Assembly: GCA_002298075.1 (NCBI GenBank)
Contig: DBLW01000007.1
Coordinates: forward strand, 1-18,881
DNA from: Bacteroidales bacterium UBA714
Lineage (GTDB): Bacteria; Bacteroidota; Bacteroidia; Bacteroidales; UBA932
Direction: 5' to 3'
DNA length: 18,881 bases
Position numbers and translations under genes: made by a program
The notes under the pieces: model-generated
The model's database searches: none
What the model saw: only the letters and a program-made list of their open reading frames with translations
What the model was told of the DNA's origin: nothing
Shown: piece after piece, positions 8,408-16,101 of the stretch
How the letters are laid out: the number at the start of each line of letters is the position of its first letter
Position numbering within the stretch: the first letter of the stretch is position 1

Positions 8408-9751
8408 ATGAAAAATACAAACAAGATATTGGCTGTCCTCGCGCTTGCCGCCGGTTTCGCTGCCGTTTCCTGTGAGGATGAACCGGACAGATACAGAATT
8501 GCAGAAGGAATTCCGGAAGTTCATTACATCCGTCCGGTAAATGTCGAGGCTGCCGATTCTCTGCTTACCGGAGCATATATGGACAATATGATATGTATGG
8601 TAGGAGAGAATCTCCGGAGCATATATGAGCTGTGGTTCAATGACCAGAAAGCGATACTCAACACAAGTTACATGACAGATAATACGCTTCTTGTAACGGT
8701 ACCGGGTACGATTCCGTCGCTTGTGTCTGACAAGATTTACATGATTACCGTTGCAAAGGATACGGTGACATATGATTTCAATGTTCTCGTTCCGGGGCCG
8801 GCCGTTTCATCCATGGCGTGCGAATATGTCGCGGTAGGGGAAGAGGCTACCATCTATGGAGACTATTTCATCGATGATCCTAATGTTCCGTTTACAATCA
8901 TGTTCCCTAATGACGTGAAGGTTGACAAAATCAAGTCTCTGAGCAAGACAGCCGTGACTTTCGAGGTTCCGGAAGGCGCGGAAGAAGGCAAGGTTACGGT
9001 ATCGACGATTTACGGTACAAGCGAGAGCAAGTTCCATTATATGGATTCGAGGGGCATGATGTTCGAATTCGACGGTCTCACCGGCCTCACCAATCACGGA
9101 TGGCACAACCAGCTTATAACCACAGATAGTGACGCGATTTCCGGAAATTACCTCCAGCTCGGGGACGGTGAAGCTGTCATGAAGGAAGCGGGGGATTGGA
9201 ATGACGGCAAATTCGCATTCGAATACTGGTGCGGTTCATGGGACAATCCTCAGAATGTTACATCAGGTGACGGCATCGCGCTGCACAATCTGGTGGATTT
9301 CACTGACTTCAAGAACATGGCACTCAAATTCGAGATGATGGTTCCTTCTGATTATCCGTGGAGTGCAGGTGCCATGCAGATTGCGTTCGAGGGCTATGAC
9401 CGTGTGACATTGTCCGGAAATCCGATTGACGGTTTCAACGGGACTGTCGCAGGAGCAAATGCATGGGTCTTCAACGGAGACAACGGACAGGGTGTCTGGG
9501 GCCGTGCCATGTACCGTCCTTGGGTATCTGCTGAAGGAGGGGTCTTCCACACTGACAACAAATGGATAACAGTTACGATTCCTCTCGCCAGCTTCATGTA
9601 TGACCGCATGGGAGCCGCTACAGATGTCGTGCCTTCGAAGTCGGAGGATTTTGCCAGTCTTACGATTTTTGTAGTAGGAGGCGGAGTCAATGGAATAGAG
9701 TGTACTCCTGTAATAAAGATCGACAACATCCGTGCTGTCCCTAACAGATAA
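8408..9751 (+). CDS. Surface glycan-binding lipoprotein with IPT/TIG domains and a SGBP-B-like C-terminal binding domain
   Basis: Non-catalytic surface lipoprotein expected to hold polysaccharide at the cell for the SusCD complex. Its signal peptide ends in AAVSC (Cys22) followed by the strongly acidic EDEPD, a good surface-export signature. Residues about 33-125 and 128-212 are two IPT/TIG-like beta-sandwich spacers, each starting with a proline-rich edge and ending before the next repeat (for example PGPAVSSM). Residues about 215-447 form an aromatic-rich domain beginning GMMFEFDGLTG, with NHGWHNQ, EYWCGSWD and PWSAGAMQ. This layout resembles the C-terminal binding domain of SGBP-B proteins known from the Bacteroides ovatus xyloglucan locus. 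The gene begins 21 bp after the SusD-like stop, with AAAGGA 9 nt before its ATG. I assign the domain family from its overall pattern only. The ligand is probably beta-mannan or glucomannan, but that is inferred from context. Confidence 0.85.
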   Translation: MKNTNKILAVLALAAGFAAVSCEDEPDRYRIAEGIPEVHYIRPVNVEAADSLLTGAYMDNMICMVGENLRSIYELWFNDQKAILNTSYMTDNTLLVTVPGTIPSLVSDKIYMITVAKDTVTYDFNVLVPGPAVSSMACEYVAVGEEATIYGDYFIDDPNVPFTIMFPNDVKVDKIKSLSKTAVTFEVPEGAEEGKVTVSTIYGTSESKFHYMDSRGMMFEFDGLTGLTNHGWHNQLITTDSDAISGNYLQLGDGEAVMKEAGDWNDGKFAFEYWCGSWDNPQNVTSGDGIALHNLVDFTDFKNMALKFEMMVPSDYPWSAGAMQIAFEGYDRVTLSGNPIDGFNGTVAGANAWVFNGDNGQGVWGRAMYRPWVSAEGGVFHTDNKWITVTIPLASFMYDRMGAATDVVPSKSEDFASLTIFVVGGGVNGIECTPVIKIDNIRAVPNR

Positions 9752-9756
9752 AAGTC

Positions 9757-12072
9757 ATGAAAAAGATATTCAATGTCCTGGCACTTTCAGCAATGTGCCT
9801 AACGCTTCTGAGCGGCTGCAAGGATGAGCTTGTGAGCACTGATCAGTATGCGAAGGAGGGCGTGTCCCTCAATGTCTACGGACCTCAGCCTGTAATGCGC
9901 GGCGGAGAGCTCCGTTTCCTCGGAAGCAACCTTGACCAGGTGACCGAGGTCATCATCCAGGGAGTGGCCCCTATTACGGACATAAAGGTTGTCCAGGCCG
10001 GAATCCCGAGTGAAATACGTGTGACTGTCCCTAAGGACGGTCCTGAGCCTGGTCTTGTCACATTGAAGACCGCAGGGGGAAAGGAGATTGTGACAAAGAC
10101 TGAGCTGAGCTTCACCGAGCCGATTCTCATAGAGTCTTTTTCACCTGCTTCCGTGAAGCCGGGAGATGTTCTTACCATCAAGGGTGATTATCTCAACCTT
10201 ACCCATGAGGTGATTTTTGCGGAAGATGTCAAGGTTTCCGAAAAGGATTTCCGCAAGCATACCCGCTATGAGATTGAAGTAGCAGTCCCTGTTGAGGCTC
10301 GTACAGGCGCGATAGGTGTGGGGGACATAGACGAACTTGCCGTTGAAGACTCTGATGTGATGGCCAATGTCATCTACTCGGAGGAAGAGCTTGTCGTTGC
10401 TCAGCCTGAAGTAACAAAGATGACTGCTCCGAGATACAAGGCCGGAGAGACTGTTACCGTAACCGGAAAGAATTTCAATTATGTGGCTTCCGTTGTGCTT
10501 CCTGGCGCTGCAGTCACTGATTTCAAGGTGGCTTCAGGCAATTCGTCACTTACTTTCGTGCTTCCTGCCGAGGCTCAGGACGGAGAGGTTCTCCTTGTCG
10601 CCAAGTCAGGTGTGGAAGTTGCGGCCGGACAATATGAGACCGTGGTTCCTACCGCGCTTTCTGCGGCCCCTAAGCCTGTCAAGGCCGGTTCCGACCTTTC
10701 TGTAAGCGGAAAGGATCTTGACCTTGTGGTTTCAGTTTCGCTTCCGAATGCCGGTGAAGTGGAGTTTGAATACGCAGGAGGGACAATGACGTTTGCGGTT
10801 CCTGACACTGCGCAGGAAGGTGATATCGTGCTTGGCATGGCTAACGGAAAGTCTGCTGCTGTGGCCTATTCTCTTGTGAAGCCTGCAGTGGCTGAATATA
10901 GCGCGAATCCTGCAGCGGCAGGCTCATCCTTGACGATTACGGGTACGGACCTTGACCTTGTAAAGAGTGTGACTTTCGGCGGTGACCTTACCGTTGAGGT
11001 TGAGGCTGCTGAGACTGTGATTACGGTATCGGTTCCTACTACCGCGTCAAGCGGAGCGCTTAAGCTCAATCTTGCGAACGGCACTTCCGTTGAGTGTGAG
11101 GCGCTTGCCGTTGACAAGCCTACTGCATGCTACATAACCGAGCTTCCGGCTGAGGGCACTGAAATCTTCGGCGGAACAGTACTGATTGTCCCAGTTGAGA
11201 ATGAGGACAAACTCACGGGCGTCCAGGTGAATGGAGAGGATGTGAAGTTCCTGCTCAATGGCAAGTCCCTCTACATCTCTCTTCCTGACATGGCGGGCTC
11301 CGGCACTGTGCTGAGGCTGGTTTCTGACAATGGTGCTGTAGAATATACCATTGACTGTATCCCAAATAATATACAGAACAAGGTTATCTGGTCCGGCAGC
11401 TGGGATTGCGGCAGCTGGGGTGGCAATGAAGACCTTTCATGGGGTAAATACGATTGGTCTTCAGTAGATCTTTCTGTCGGAACAGTATCTCTTGTCTTTG
11501 AACTTGAGCAGGATTCTTCGGCAGAATGGTGGCAGCTCAGCCTCAGGCATGGTGAGAGCTGGGGCGAACTTCCTGAGAAGTTGTTTGTTGACATGACTGC
11601 CGGGCAGACGGTTGTCGAGATTCCTCTTACACAGGTCAACCTGGATGATTTGATTGCCAACGGAGGTCTTGTCATCACAGGATGCAGCTATACTCTTAAG
11701 AAGGTAACGCTAAGGACTGTAATCCCTATGGATGTGGCCATTTGGGAAGGCGAATTCACATTGGAATGGAACGGAATGAATGATTTGTCATGGGGCAAAT
11801 ATGATTGGTCGGGGGCCAAGGCCGGAACAGTCCTTACCGCCTATTTCAAAGATGTGGCTGCCGGAGCACAGCTTCGTTTCGGCAACGGAAGTTGGGATGC
11901 TCTCCCAAGTACGCTTGCCCTTGGCTATAAAGATGGCAACATTCCTATTGCAGAGGGTGAGACATCTTATTCAATAACACTTACGCAGGAAGACGTGGAT
12001 ATGCTGAACGGCAGCGGTGGTCTTGTAATGACAGGTACAGCCCTGACACTTGTCAAGATTACTGTCAAATAG
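9757..12072 (+). CDS. Long multidomain surface glycan-binding lipoprotein: about six IPT/TIG-like domains plus two tandem C-terminal modules
   Basis: Probable second SGBP, 771 residues, starting only 5 bp after the previous stop. The signal peptide ends in LLSGC (Cys21), followed by KDEL with acidic residues. Residues about 33-540 read as five or six successive IPT/TIG-like beta domains. Several share the pattern 'G-x-x-LDLV-x-SV', for example GKDLDLVVSV and GTDLDLVKSV, and the phrase KAG(E/S) near each start. Residues about 540-656 and 657-771 are two copies of one module. Each carries LSWGKYDWS, starting L560 and L677, exactly 117 residues apart, and each closes with GGLV(I/M)TG and TL-x-K(V/I)T. 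The Trp-rich segments suggest carbohydrate-binding modules, but I do not recognise the family. The DNA of the two nine-residue motifs differs mostly at silent positions, so this is an old protein repeat under selection. No catalytic motif is visible. Confidence 0.82.
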   Translation: MKKIFNVLALSAMCLTLLSGCKDELVSTDQYAKEGVSLNVYGPQPVMRGGELRFLGSNLDQVTEVIIQGVAPITDIKVVQAGIPSEIRVTVPKDGPEPGLVTLKTAGGKEIVTKTELSFTEPILIESFSPASVKPGDVLTIKGDYLNLTHEVIFAEDVKVSEKDFRKHTRYEIEVAVPVEARTGAIGVGDIDELAVEDSDVMANVIYSEEELVVAQPEVTKMTAPRYKAGETVTVTGKNFNYVASVVLPGAAVTDFKVASGNSSLTFVLPAEAQDGEVLLVAKSGVEVAAGQYETVVPTALSAAPKPVKAGSDLSVSGKDLDLVVSVSLPNAGEVEFEYAGGTMTFAVPDTAQEGDIVLGMANGKSAAVAYSLVKPAVAEYSANPAAAGSSLTITGTDLDLVKSVTFGGDLTVEVEAAETVITVSVPTTASSGALKLNLANGTSVECEALAVDKPTACYITELPAEGTEIFGGTVLIVPVENEDKLTGVQVNGEDVKFLLNGKSLYISLPDMAGSGTVLRLVSDNGAVEYTIDCIPNNIQNKVIWSGSWDCGSWGGNEDLSWGKYDWSSVDLSVGTVSLVFELEQDSSAEWWQLSLRHGESWGELPEKLFVDMTAGQTVVEIPLTQVNLDDLIANGGLVITGCSYTLKKVTLRTVIPMDVAIWEGEFTLEWNGMNDLSWGKYDWSGAKAGTVLTAYFKDVAAGAQLRFGNGSWDALPSTLALGYKDGNIPIAEGETSYSITLTQEDVDMLNGSGGLVMTGTALTLVKITVK
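11377..12069 (+). repeat. Tandem duplicated C-terminal protein module in the long SGBP
   Basis: Two consecutive segments of about 115-117 codons encode related modules. Matching landmarks are an opening 'IW-x-G' strand, the nonapeptide LSWGKYDWS (codons from 11434 and 11785), and the closing GGLV-TG plus TL-x-K motif. Nucleotide identity is clearly lower than protein identity in the motif, so the copies are not a recent duplication. Boundaries are estimated from the landmarks. Confidence 0.7.
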
Positions 12073-12102
12073 CCGGATTTTCAACTGAACTATGAAAACT
12101 TT

Positions 12103-12132
12103 TCCCTGGGAGGGGTGATTCCCTCCTCGGGA
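12103..12132 (+). other. Strong intercistronic RNA hairpin between the SGBP and GH26 genes
   Basis: Left arm 12103-12114 (TCCCTGGGAGGG) pairs with right arm 12121-12132 (CCCTCCTCGGGA) around the 6-nt loop GTGATT. That gives twelve positions with one mismatch and one G-T wobble. It lies in the longest gap within the operon (99 bp). No run of T follows, so it does not look like a simple intrinsic terminator. It could shield or set the processing point of the upstream transcript, or attenuate the downstream enzymes. Directly 3', at 12137-12152, is a short symmetric AATTCCGGAATT/TTCCGG stretch of unclear meaning. Confidence 0.55.
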
Positions 12133-12171
12133 GCAAATTCCGGAATTTCCGGCAAATATAAACAGAAGAGC

Positions 12172-13605
12172 ATGAAGAAAACCATATGCATATTGTTGGC
12201 TTTGGCATTTATTGCAGGATGCCGTGAGCCTGAACCTGTTGCGCCTGAACTGGCGGACGGGCCTGAACTGGTCTCGAGCGACCCGGCGGACGGTGCGGAT
12301 GACATAAGAGGAGATGTCATTTCTGTTACTCTCACTTTCAATCAGAATGTCATGTGCCCGACATCTGAGCGCGAGCGTATAAGCATTGATTCGGGGGCGG
12401 AACTGTCAGAGCTCAACCCGTATATGAAAGATATAACCGTAAAGGTGTCCGGACTTGTTCCATCGCAGAAATATACCATCGTTTTTCCGGAGGGAACAAT
12501 CCTCGGGTATGGCAATAATCAGAAGCCTGCGAAGGAAATACGTTTGACGTTTTCAGTGAAGAAGCCTGGTCAGCAGGATATTGCAAAGCCTCTTGTAACT
12601 GAGAATCCTACGGCCAATGCAAGACGCCTGTATGAATATATGCTTTCCATCTATGGCAAGAAGACCCTTTCCGGAGCCATCGCAAAAGTGGCGTGGAACC
12701 GTGATGAGGCCGAATGGATACACAAATGGACAGGAAAGTGGCCTGCGATGGCGACTTTTGATTATATTCACCTGCATTCGTCTCCGTCAAATTGGATTGA
12801 TTATTCAGACATCACTCCTGCAAGGGAATGGTTCGGGATGGGGGGAATCGTAAGCGCATGCTGGCATTGGAATGTCCCTGCAAAGGAAGGCTCGTCAGAA
12901 TATACCTGCACTCCGGGAGACGGTTCGCAGGCAAGTGACGGTACATGGACTACGGTTTTCCGCCCTTCAAGGATATTTGAAGAGGGGACATGGGAGAACA
13001 GGACAGTCAAGGCTGACCTTGAGAAGATGGCTGGCTATCTGAGGCTTCTTCAGGATGCCGGCATACCTGTGGTATGGAGACCTCTGCATGAGGCGGCAGG
13101 GAATACTTACACGCAGTGGCATTCCGGAGCATGGTTCTGGTGGGGAGCTGACGGTGGCGAAACATATGTGAGGCTCTGGAGATACATGTTCGATTATTTC
13201 AAGGAGGCCGGCATACGCAATCTGATTTGGGTGTGGACGACGCAGACATCGTCTTATGGTGACATGGACATGCCGTTTTATCCGGGTGACGGCTATGTTG
13301 ACATAATAGGCCGGGACATATACAATGTCGCTTCCGAAGCTATTCTTAAGAATAACTTCGGTGTTGTGACTGAGATGTTCCTCAATAAAATGGTGGCCTT
13401 ATCGGAGCATGGCGGGGTCAGTGATATGAATTCCCAGTGGAACGCCGGGGCAAAATGGCTGTATTTCATGCCTTGGTATGACTACGGGCTGGACGGTACG
13501 GAGGGCTATGCGCACACGCATGCTGATATCGCATGGTGGAAGAAGACATGGGCCTGCGATGATGTGATTGACCTTTCCGCCCTTCCTGCCGACCTGTTCG
13601 AATAG
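12172..13605 (+). CDS. GH26 beta-mannanase lipoprotein with N-terminal Ig-like (Big_5-type) domain
   Basis: Predicted endo-beta-1,4-mannanase. I chose the ATG at 12172 because it gives MKKTICILLALAFIAGC, a clean lipoprotein signal with Cys17. An upstream in-frame GTG at 12115 would add 19 residues encoded by the hairpin region and is unlikely. After Cys17 come REPEPV and further acidic residues, consistent with surface export. Residues about 31-131 resemble an SbsA/Big_5 Ig-like domain (SSDPADGADDIRGD, LTFNQNVM, YTIVFPEG). Residues about 146-475 are the GH26 barrel, with acid/base E307 in WRPLHE and nucleophile E412 in ALSEHG. The WFWWG aromatic motif follows. Compared with the second GH26 in this locus, nine extra residues (with NTYTQWHSG) separate the acid/base from WFWWG, which may reshape the substrate cleft. 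Total 477 residues. Mannan specificity is well supported by family; preference for glucomannan is context. Confidence 0.92.
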   Translation: MKKTICILLALAFIAGCREPEPVAPELADGPELVSSDPADGADDIRGDVISVTLTFNQNVMCPTSERERISIDSGAELSELNPYMKDITVKVSGLVPSQKYTIVFPEGTILGYGNNQKPAKEIRLTFSVKKPGQQDIAKPLVTENPTANARRLYEYMLSIYGKKTLSGAIAKVAWNRDEAEWIHKWTGKWPAMATFDYIHLHSSPSNWIDYSDITPAREWFGMGGIVSACWHWNVPAKEGSSEYTCTPGDGSQASDGTWTTVFRPSRIFEEGTWENRTVKADLEKMAGYLRLLQDAGIPVVWRPLHEAAGNTYTQWHSGAWFWWGADGGETYVRLWRYMFDYFKEAGIRNLIWVWTTQTSSYGDMDMPFYPGDGYVDIIGRDIYNVASEAILKNNFGVVTEMFLNKMVALSEHGGVSDMNSQWNAGAKWLYFMPWYDYGLDGTEGYAHTHADIAWWKKTWACDDVIDLSALPADLFE

Positions 13606-13650
13606 CGTTTGCCGGGCTGCCGGATTGTGAAGGATGAAAATTTATGACAG

Positions 13651-16092
13651 ATGAATGATATGAGCGACAACAGGACATACGGACATTTTGACGACAAGGC
13701 GAGGGAGTTTGTGATAACTGATCCTGAGCTGCCGTGGCCGTGGATAAATTATCTGGGCACGGAGGATTTCTTTTCGTTGATTTCAGCCACTGCCGGAGGC
13801 TATTGTTTCTGCAAGGACGCCAAATTCAGGCGTATCCTGCGCTACAGGTATAACGGCGTTCCGATGGATGACGGCGGACGCTATCTTTACATTAATGACG
13901 GCAATGCGCTCTGGAGTCCGGGATGGAAGCCGTGCCGCACTCCTCTTGATTTTTATGAGTGCCGTCATGGGATGGGATATACGCGCATAACCGGAGAAAA
14001 GGACGGGCTGAGGGTGAGCGAGCTGTTCTTCGTGCCTTTGGGAAGAAGATGCGAGGTGCAGAAGGTCACATTGACGAATACCGGTGCCGCCGCAAAGGAA
14101 TTCACGCTGTTTTCTTTTGTGGAATGGTGCCTGTGGAACGCCCAGACCGACATGGAGAATTTCCAGAGGAATCTTTCGACCGGAGAAGTTGAGGTTGAGG
14201 GCAGCGTAATATATCATAAGACAGAGTACCGTGAAAGGCGCAACCATTATGCTTTTTATGGTGTCAATGTCCCTATTGACGGATATGATACGGACCGTGA
14301 AGCCTTTTTGGGGCGCTATAACGGGTTTGATTCTCCCGCAGCAGTTTCTGAGGCTTCTTCGCGCATGTCTGTTGCGCACGGGTGGAGTCCGGTCGCTTCA
14401 CATTGCATGAAGATGAGGCTTGAGGCCGGGCAGTCGGCTGACCTTGTGCTCATCCTCGGTTATGTGGAGAATCCTGATGATGAGAAATTCGTGTCCGGTG
14501 ATGATTCTTCCGGCGTGCTTATGAAAGCCAATTCCGGCTCCGGTACAATAAACAAGAAACAGGCATATGCAATGCTTGAAGAGTTCTCTACGGCGGAGAA
14601 GGCTGACAAGGCTTTTGATGAGCTGAGGGAGTATTGGGACGGTCTGCTCGGCAAATTTACGGTAAGCTCACCGGTGCCCGAACTGGACAGGATGGTGAAT
14701 ATCTGGAACCAGTACCAGTGCATGGTGACATTCAATATGAGCCGCAGCGCAAGTTTCTTCGAGAGCGGAATAGGACGCGGAATGGGTTTCCGTGATTCGA
14801 ACCAGGACCTGATAGGCTTTGTGCATCAGATCCCTCAGAGGGCGAGGGCCAGGATTCTTGACATTGCGGCGACGCAGTTTGCGGACGGGAGCTGCTATCA
14901 TCAGTATCAGCCTCTTACAAAGCGCGGTAATGACGGAATCGGCTCAGGATTCAATGATGACCCGCTTTGGCTTCTGTTCGGCACATTCGCGTATGTCAGG
15001 GAGACCGGTGACTTTTCGATTCTTGACGAGATGGTGCCTTTTGACAATGTGCCGGGAAGCGAGAAGACTCTTCTGGAGCATCTGCGGATAAGTTTTGACT
15101 ATACAGGGAAGCATCTGGGGCCTCATGGGCTGCCGCTTATAGGGCGCGCGGACTGGAATGACTGCCTCAATCTGAATTGTTTCTCTTTTGACCCTGACGA
15201 GTCTTTCCAGACTACCGGGAACAAGACTGAAGGCAGCCGTGCGGAGTCGCTTATGATTGCCGGACTGTATGTGGTTGTCGGCAAGGAGTTCGCGCGACTT
15301 CTGGAGCATCTTCACCTGGATTCTTCAGGTGTCAGTGCGAATGTGGCTGCGATGGAGGAGTCCGTGAGGAAATATGGCTGGGACGGGAGCTGGTTTTTGC
15401 GCGCATACGATTATTTCGGAAGGAAGGTCGGTTCTGCCGTGTGTGATGAGTCCAGGATTTTCATTGAGAGCCAGGGCTGGTGCACGATGGCCGGAATCGG
15501 TGCTGAGAATGGCCTGTGCTCCAAGGCATTGGACAGTGTAAAGGAACTGCTTGACTGTGAGCACGGAATCGTTCTCAATAACCCTGCCTTTACGCGCTAT
15601 ATGCCTGAGTATGGGGAGATTTCGTCATATCCTAAGGGATATAAGGAGAATGCGGGCATATTCTGCCACAACAATCCTTGGATTGTGATAGGAGAGGCTC
15701 TTTGCGGGCGGCGTGAGGATGCATGGGAGCATTATTGCAAAATTTCTCCGGCATTCATACGTGACCAGGAACTGCACAAGGTTGAGCCTTACGTCTATTG
15801 CCAGATGGTGGCGGGCAAGGATGCATTCCGCCCCGGGGAGGGAAAGAACAGCTGGCTGACGGGAACTGCCGCATGGAACTGGCATGCCGTCACTGAATAT
15901 CTGTTGGGCATCCGTCCTGATTATGGCGGGCTTGAGATATGTCCGTGCCTGCCTGCGGAAATATCCTCTTATACTGTACACCGGGTTTTCCGTGATGCTG
16001 TATATGACATAACGATACACAATGGCGCTGACGGACGCAGCACTTATGTGCCGTATGAGCCGGGCTATCATAAACTTGAACTGTTTTTGTGA
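13651..16092 (+). CDS. GH94 cellobiose phosphorylase (cytoplasmic)
   Basis: Phosphorolyses cellobiose to alpha-glucose 1-phosphate and glucose with inversion. The 813-residue protein has no signal peptide, so it acts in the cytoplasm. It matches known cellobiose phosphorylases along its whole length, as judged from memory of the Cellvibrio gilvus enzyme. Matching segments are GHFDDKAREFVIT and INYLGTEDFFSLIS near the N-terminus, HKTEYRERRNHYAFYG in the beta-sandwich domain, NIWNQYQCMVTFNMSRSAS and RGMGFRDSNQDL entering the (alpha/alpha)6 domain, and GRADWNDCLNLNCF. D504 in WNDC is the expected general acid. The C-terminal part has CHNNPW and KNSWLTGTAAWN. An alternative ATG at 13660 would remove three residues. 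The gap from the GH26 stop is 45 bp. It is surrounded by secreted hydrolases and would consume Glc-Glc units released from glucomannan. Specificity against cellodextrins or other disaccharides was not tested here, but the motif match favours cellobiose. Confidence 0.95.
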   Translation: MNDMSDNRTYGHFDDKAREFVITDPELPWPWINYLGTEDFFSLISATAGGYCFCKDAKFRRILRYRYNGVPMDDGGRYLYINDGNALWSPGWKPCRTPLDFYECRHGMGYTRITGEKDGLRVSELFFVPLGRRCEVQKVTLTNTGAAAKEFTLFSFVEWCLWNAQTDMENFQRNLSTGEVEVEGSVIYHKTEYRERRNHYAFYGVNVPIDGYDTDREAFLGRYNGFDSPAAVSEASSRMSVAHGWSPVASHCMKMRLEAGQSADLVLILGYVENPDDEKFVSGDDSSGVLMKANSGSGTINKKQAYAMLEEFSTAEKADKAFDELREYWDGLLGKFTVSSPVPELDRMVNIWNQYQCMVTFNMSRSASFFESGIGRGMGFRDSNQDLIGFVHQIPQRARARILDIAATQFADGSCYHQYQPLTKRGNDGIGSGFNDDPLWLLFGTFAYVRETGDFSILDEMVPFDNVPGSEKTLLEHLRISFDYTGKHLGPHGLPLIGRADWNDCLNLNCFSFDPDESFQTTGNKTEGSRAESLMIAGLYVVVGKEFARLLEHLHLDSSGVSANVAAMEESVRKYGWDGSWFLRAYDYFGRKVGSAVCDESRIFIESQGWCTMAGIGAENGLCSKALDSVKELLDCEHGIVLNNPAFTRYMPEYGEISSYPKGYKENAGIFCHNNPWIVIGEALCGRREDAWEHYCKISPAFIRDQELHKVEPYVYCQMVAGKDAFRPGEGKNSWLTGTAAWNWHAVTEYLLGIRPDYGGLEICPCLPAEISSYTVHRVFRDAVYDITIHNGADGRSTYVPYEPGYHKLELFL

Positions 16093-16101
16093 TAAATATT
16101 T

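Noticed and set aside
12115..12171. GTG-initiated N-terminal extension of the first GH26
   Set aside because: The extra 19 residues are encoded by the hairpin and would sit before a complete lipoprotein signal that starts at the ATG at 12172.
13606..13650. CCGG-containing symmetric stretch between GH26 and GH94
   Set aside because: A four-pair stem only; not distinguishable from chance.
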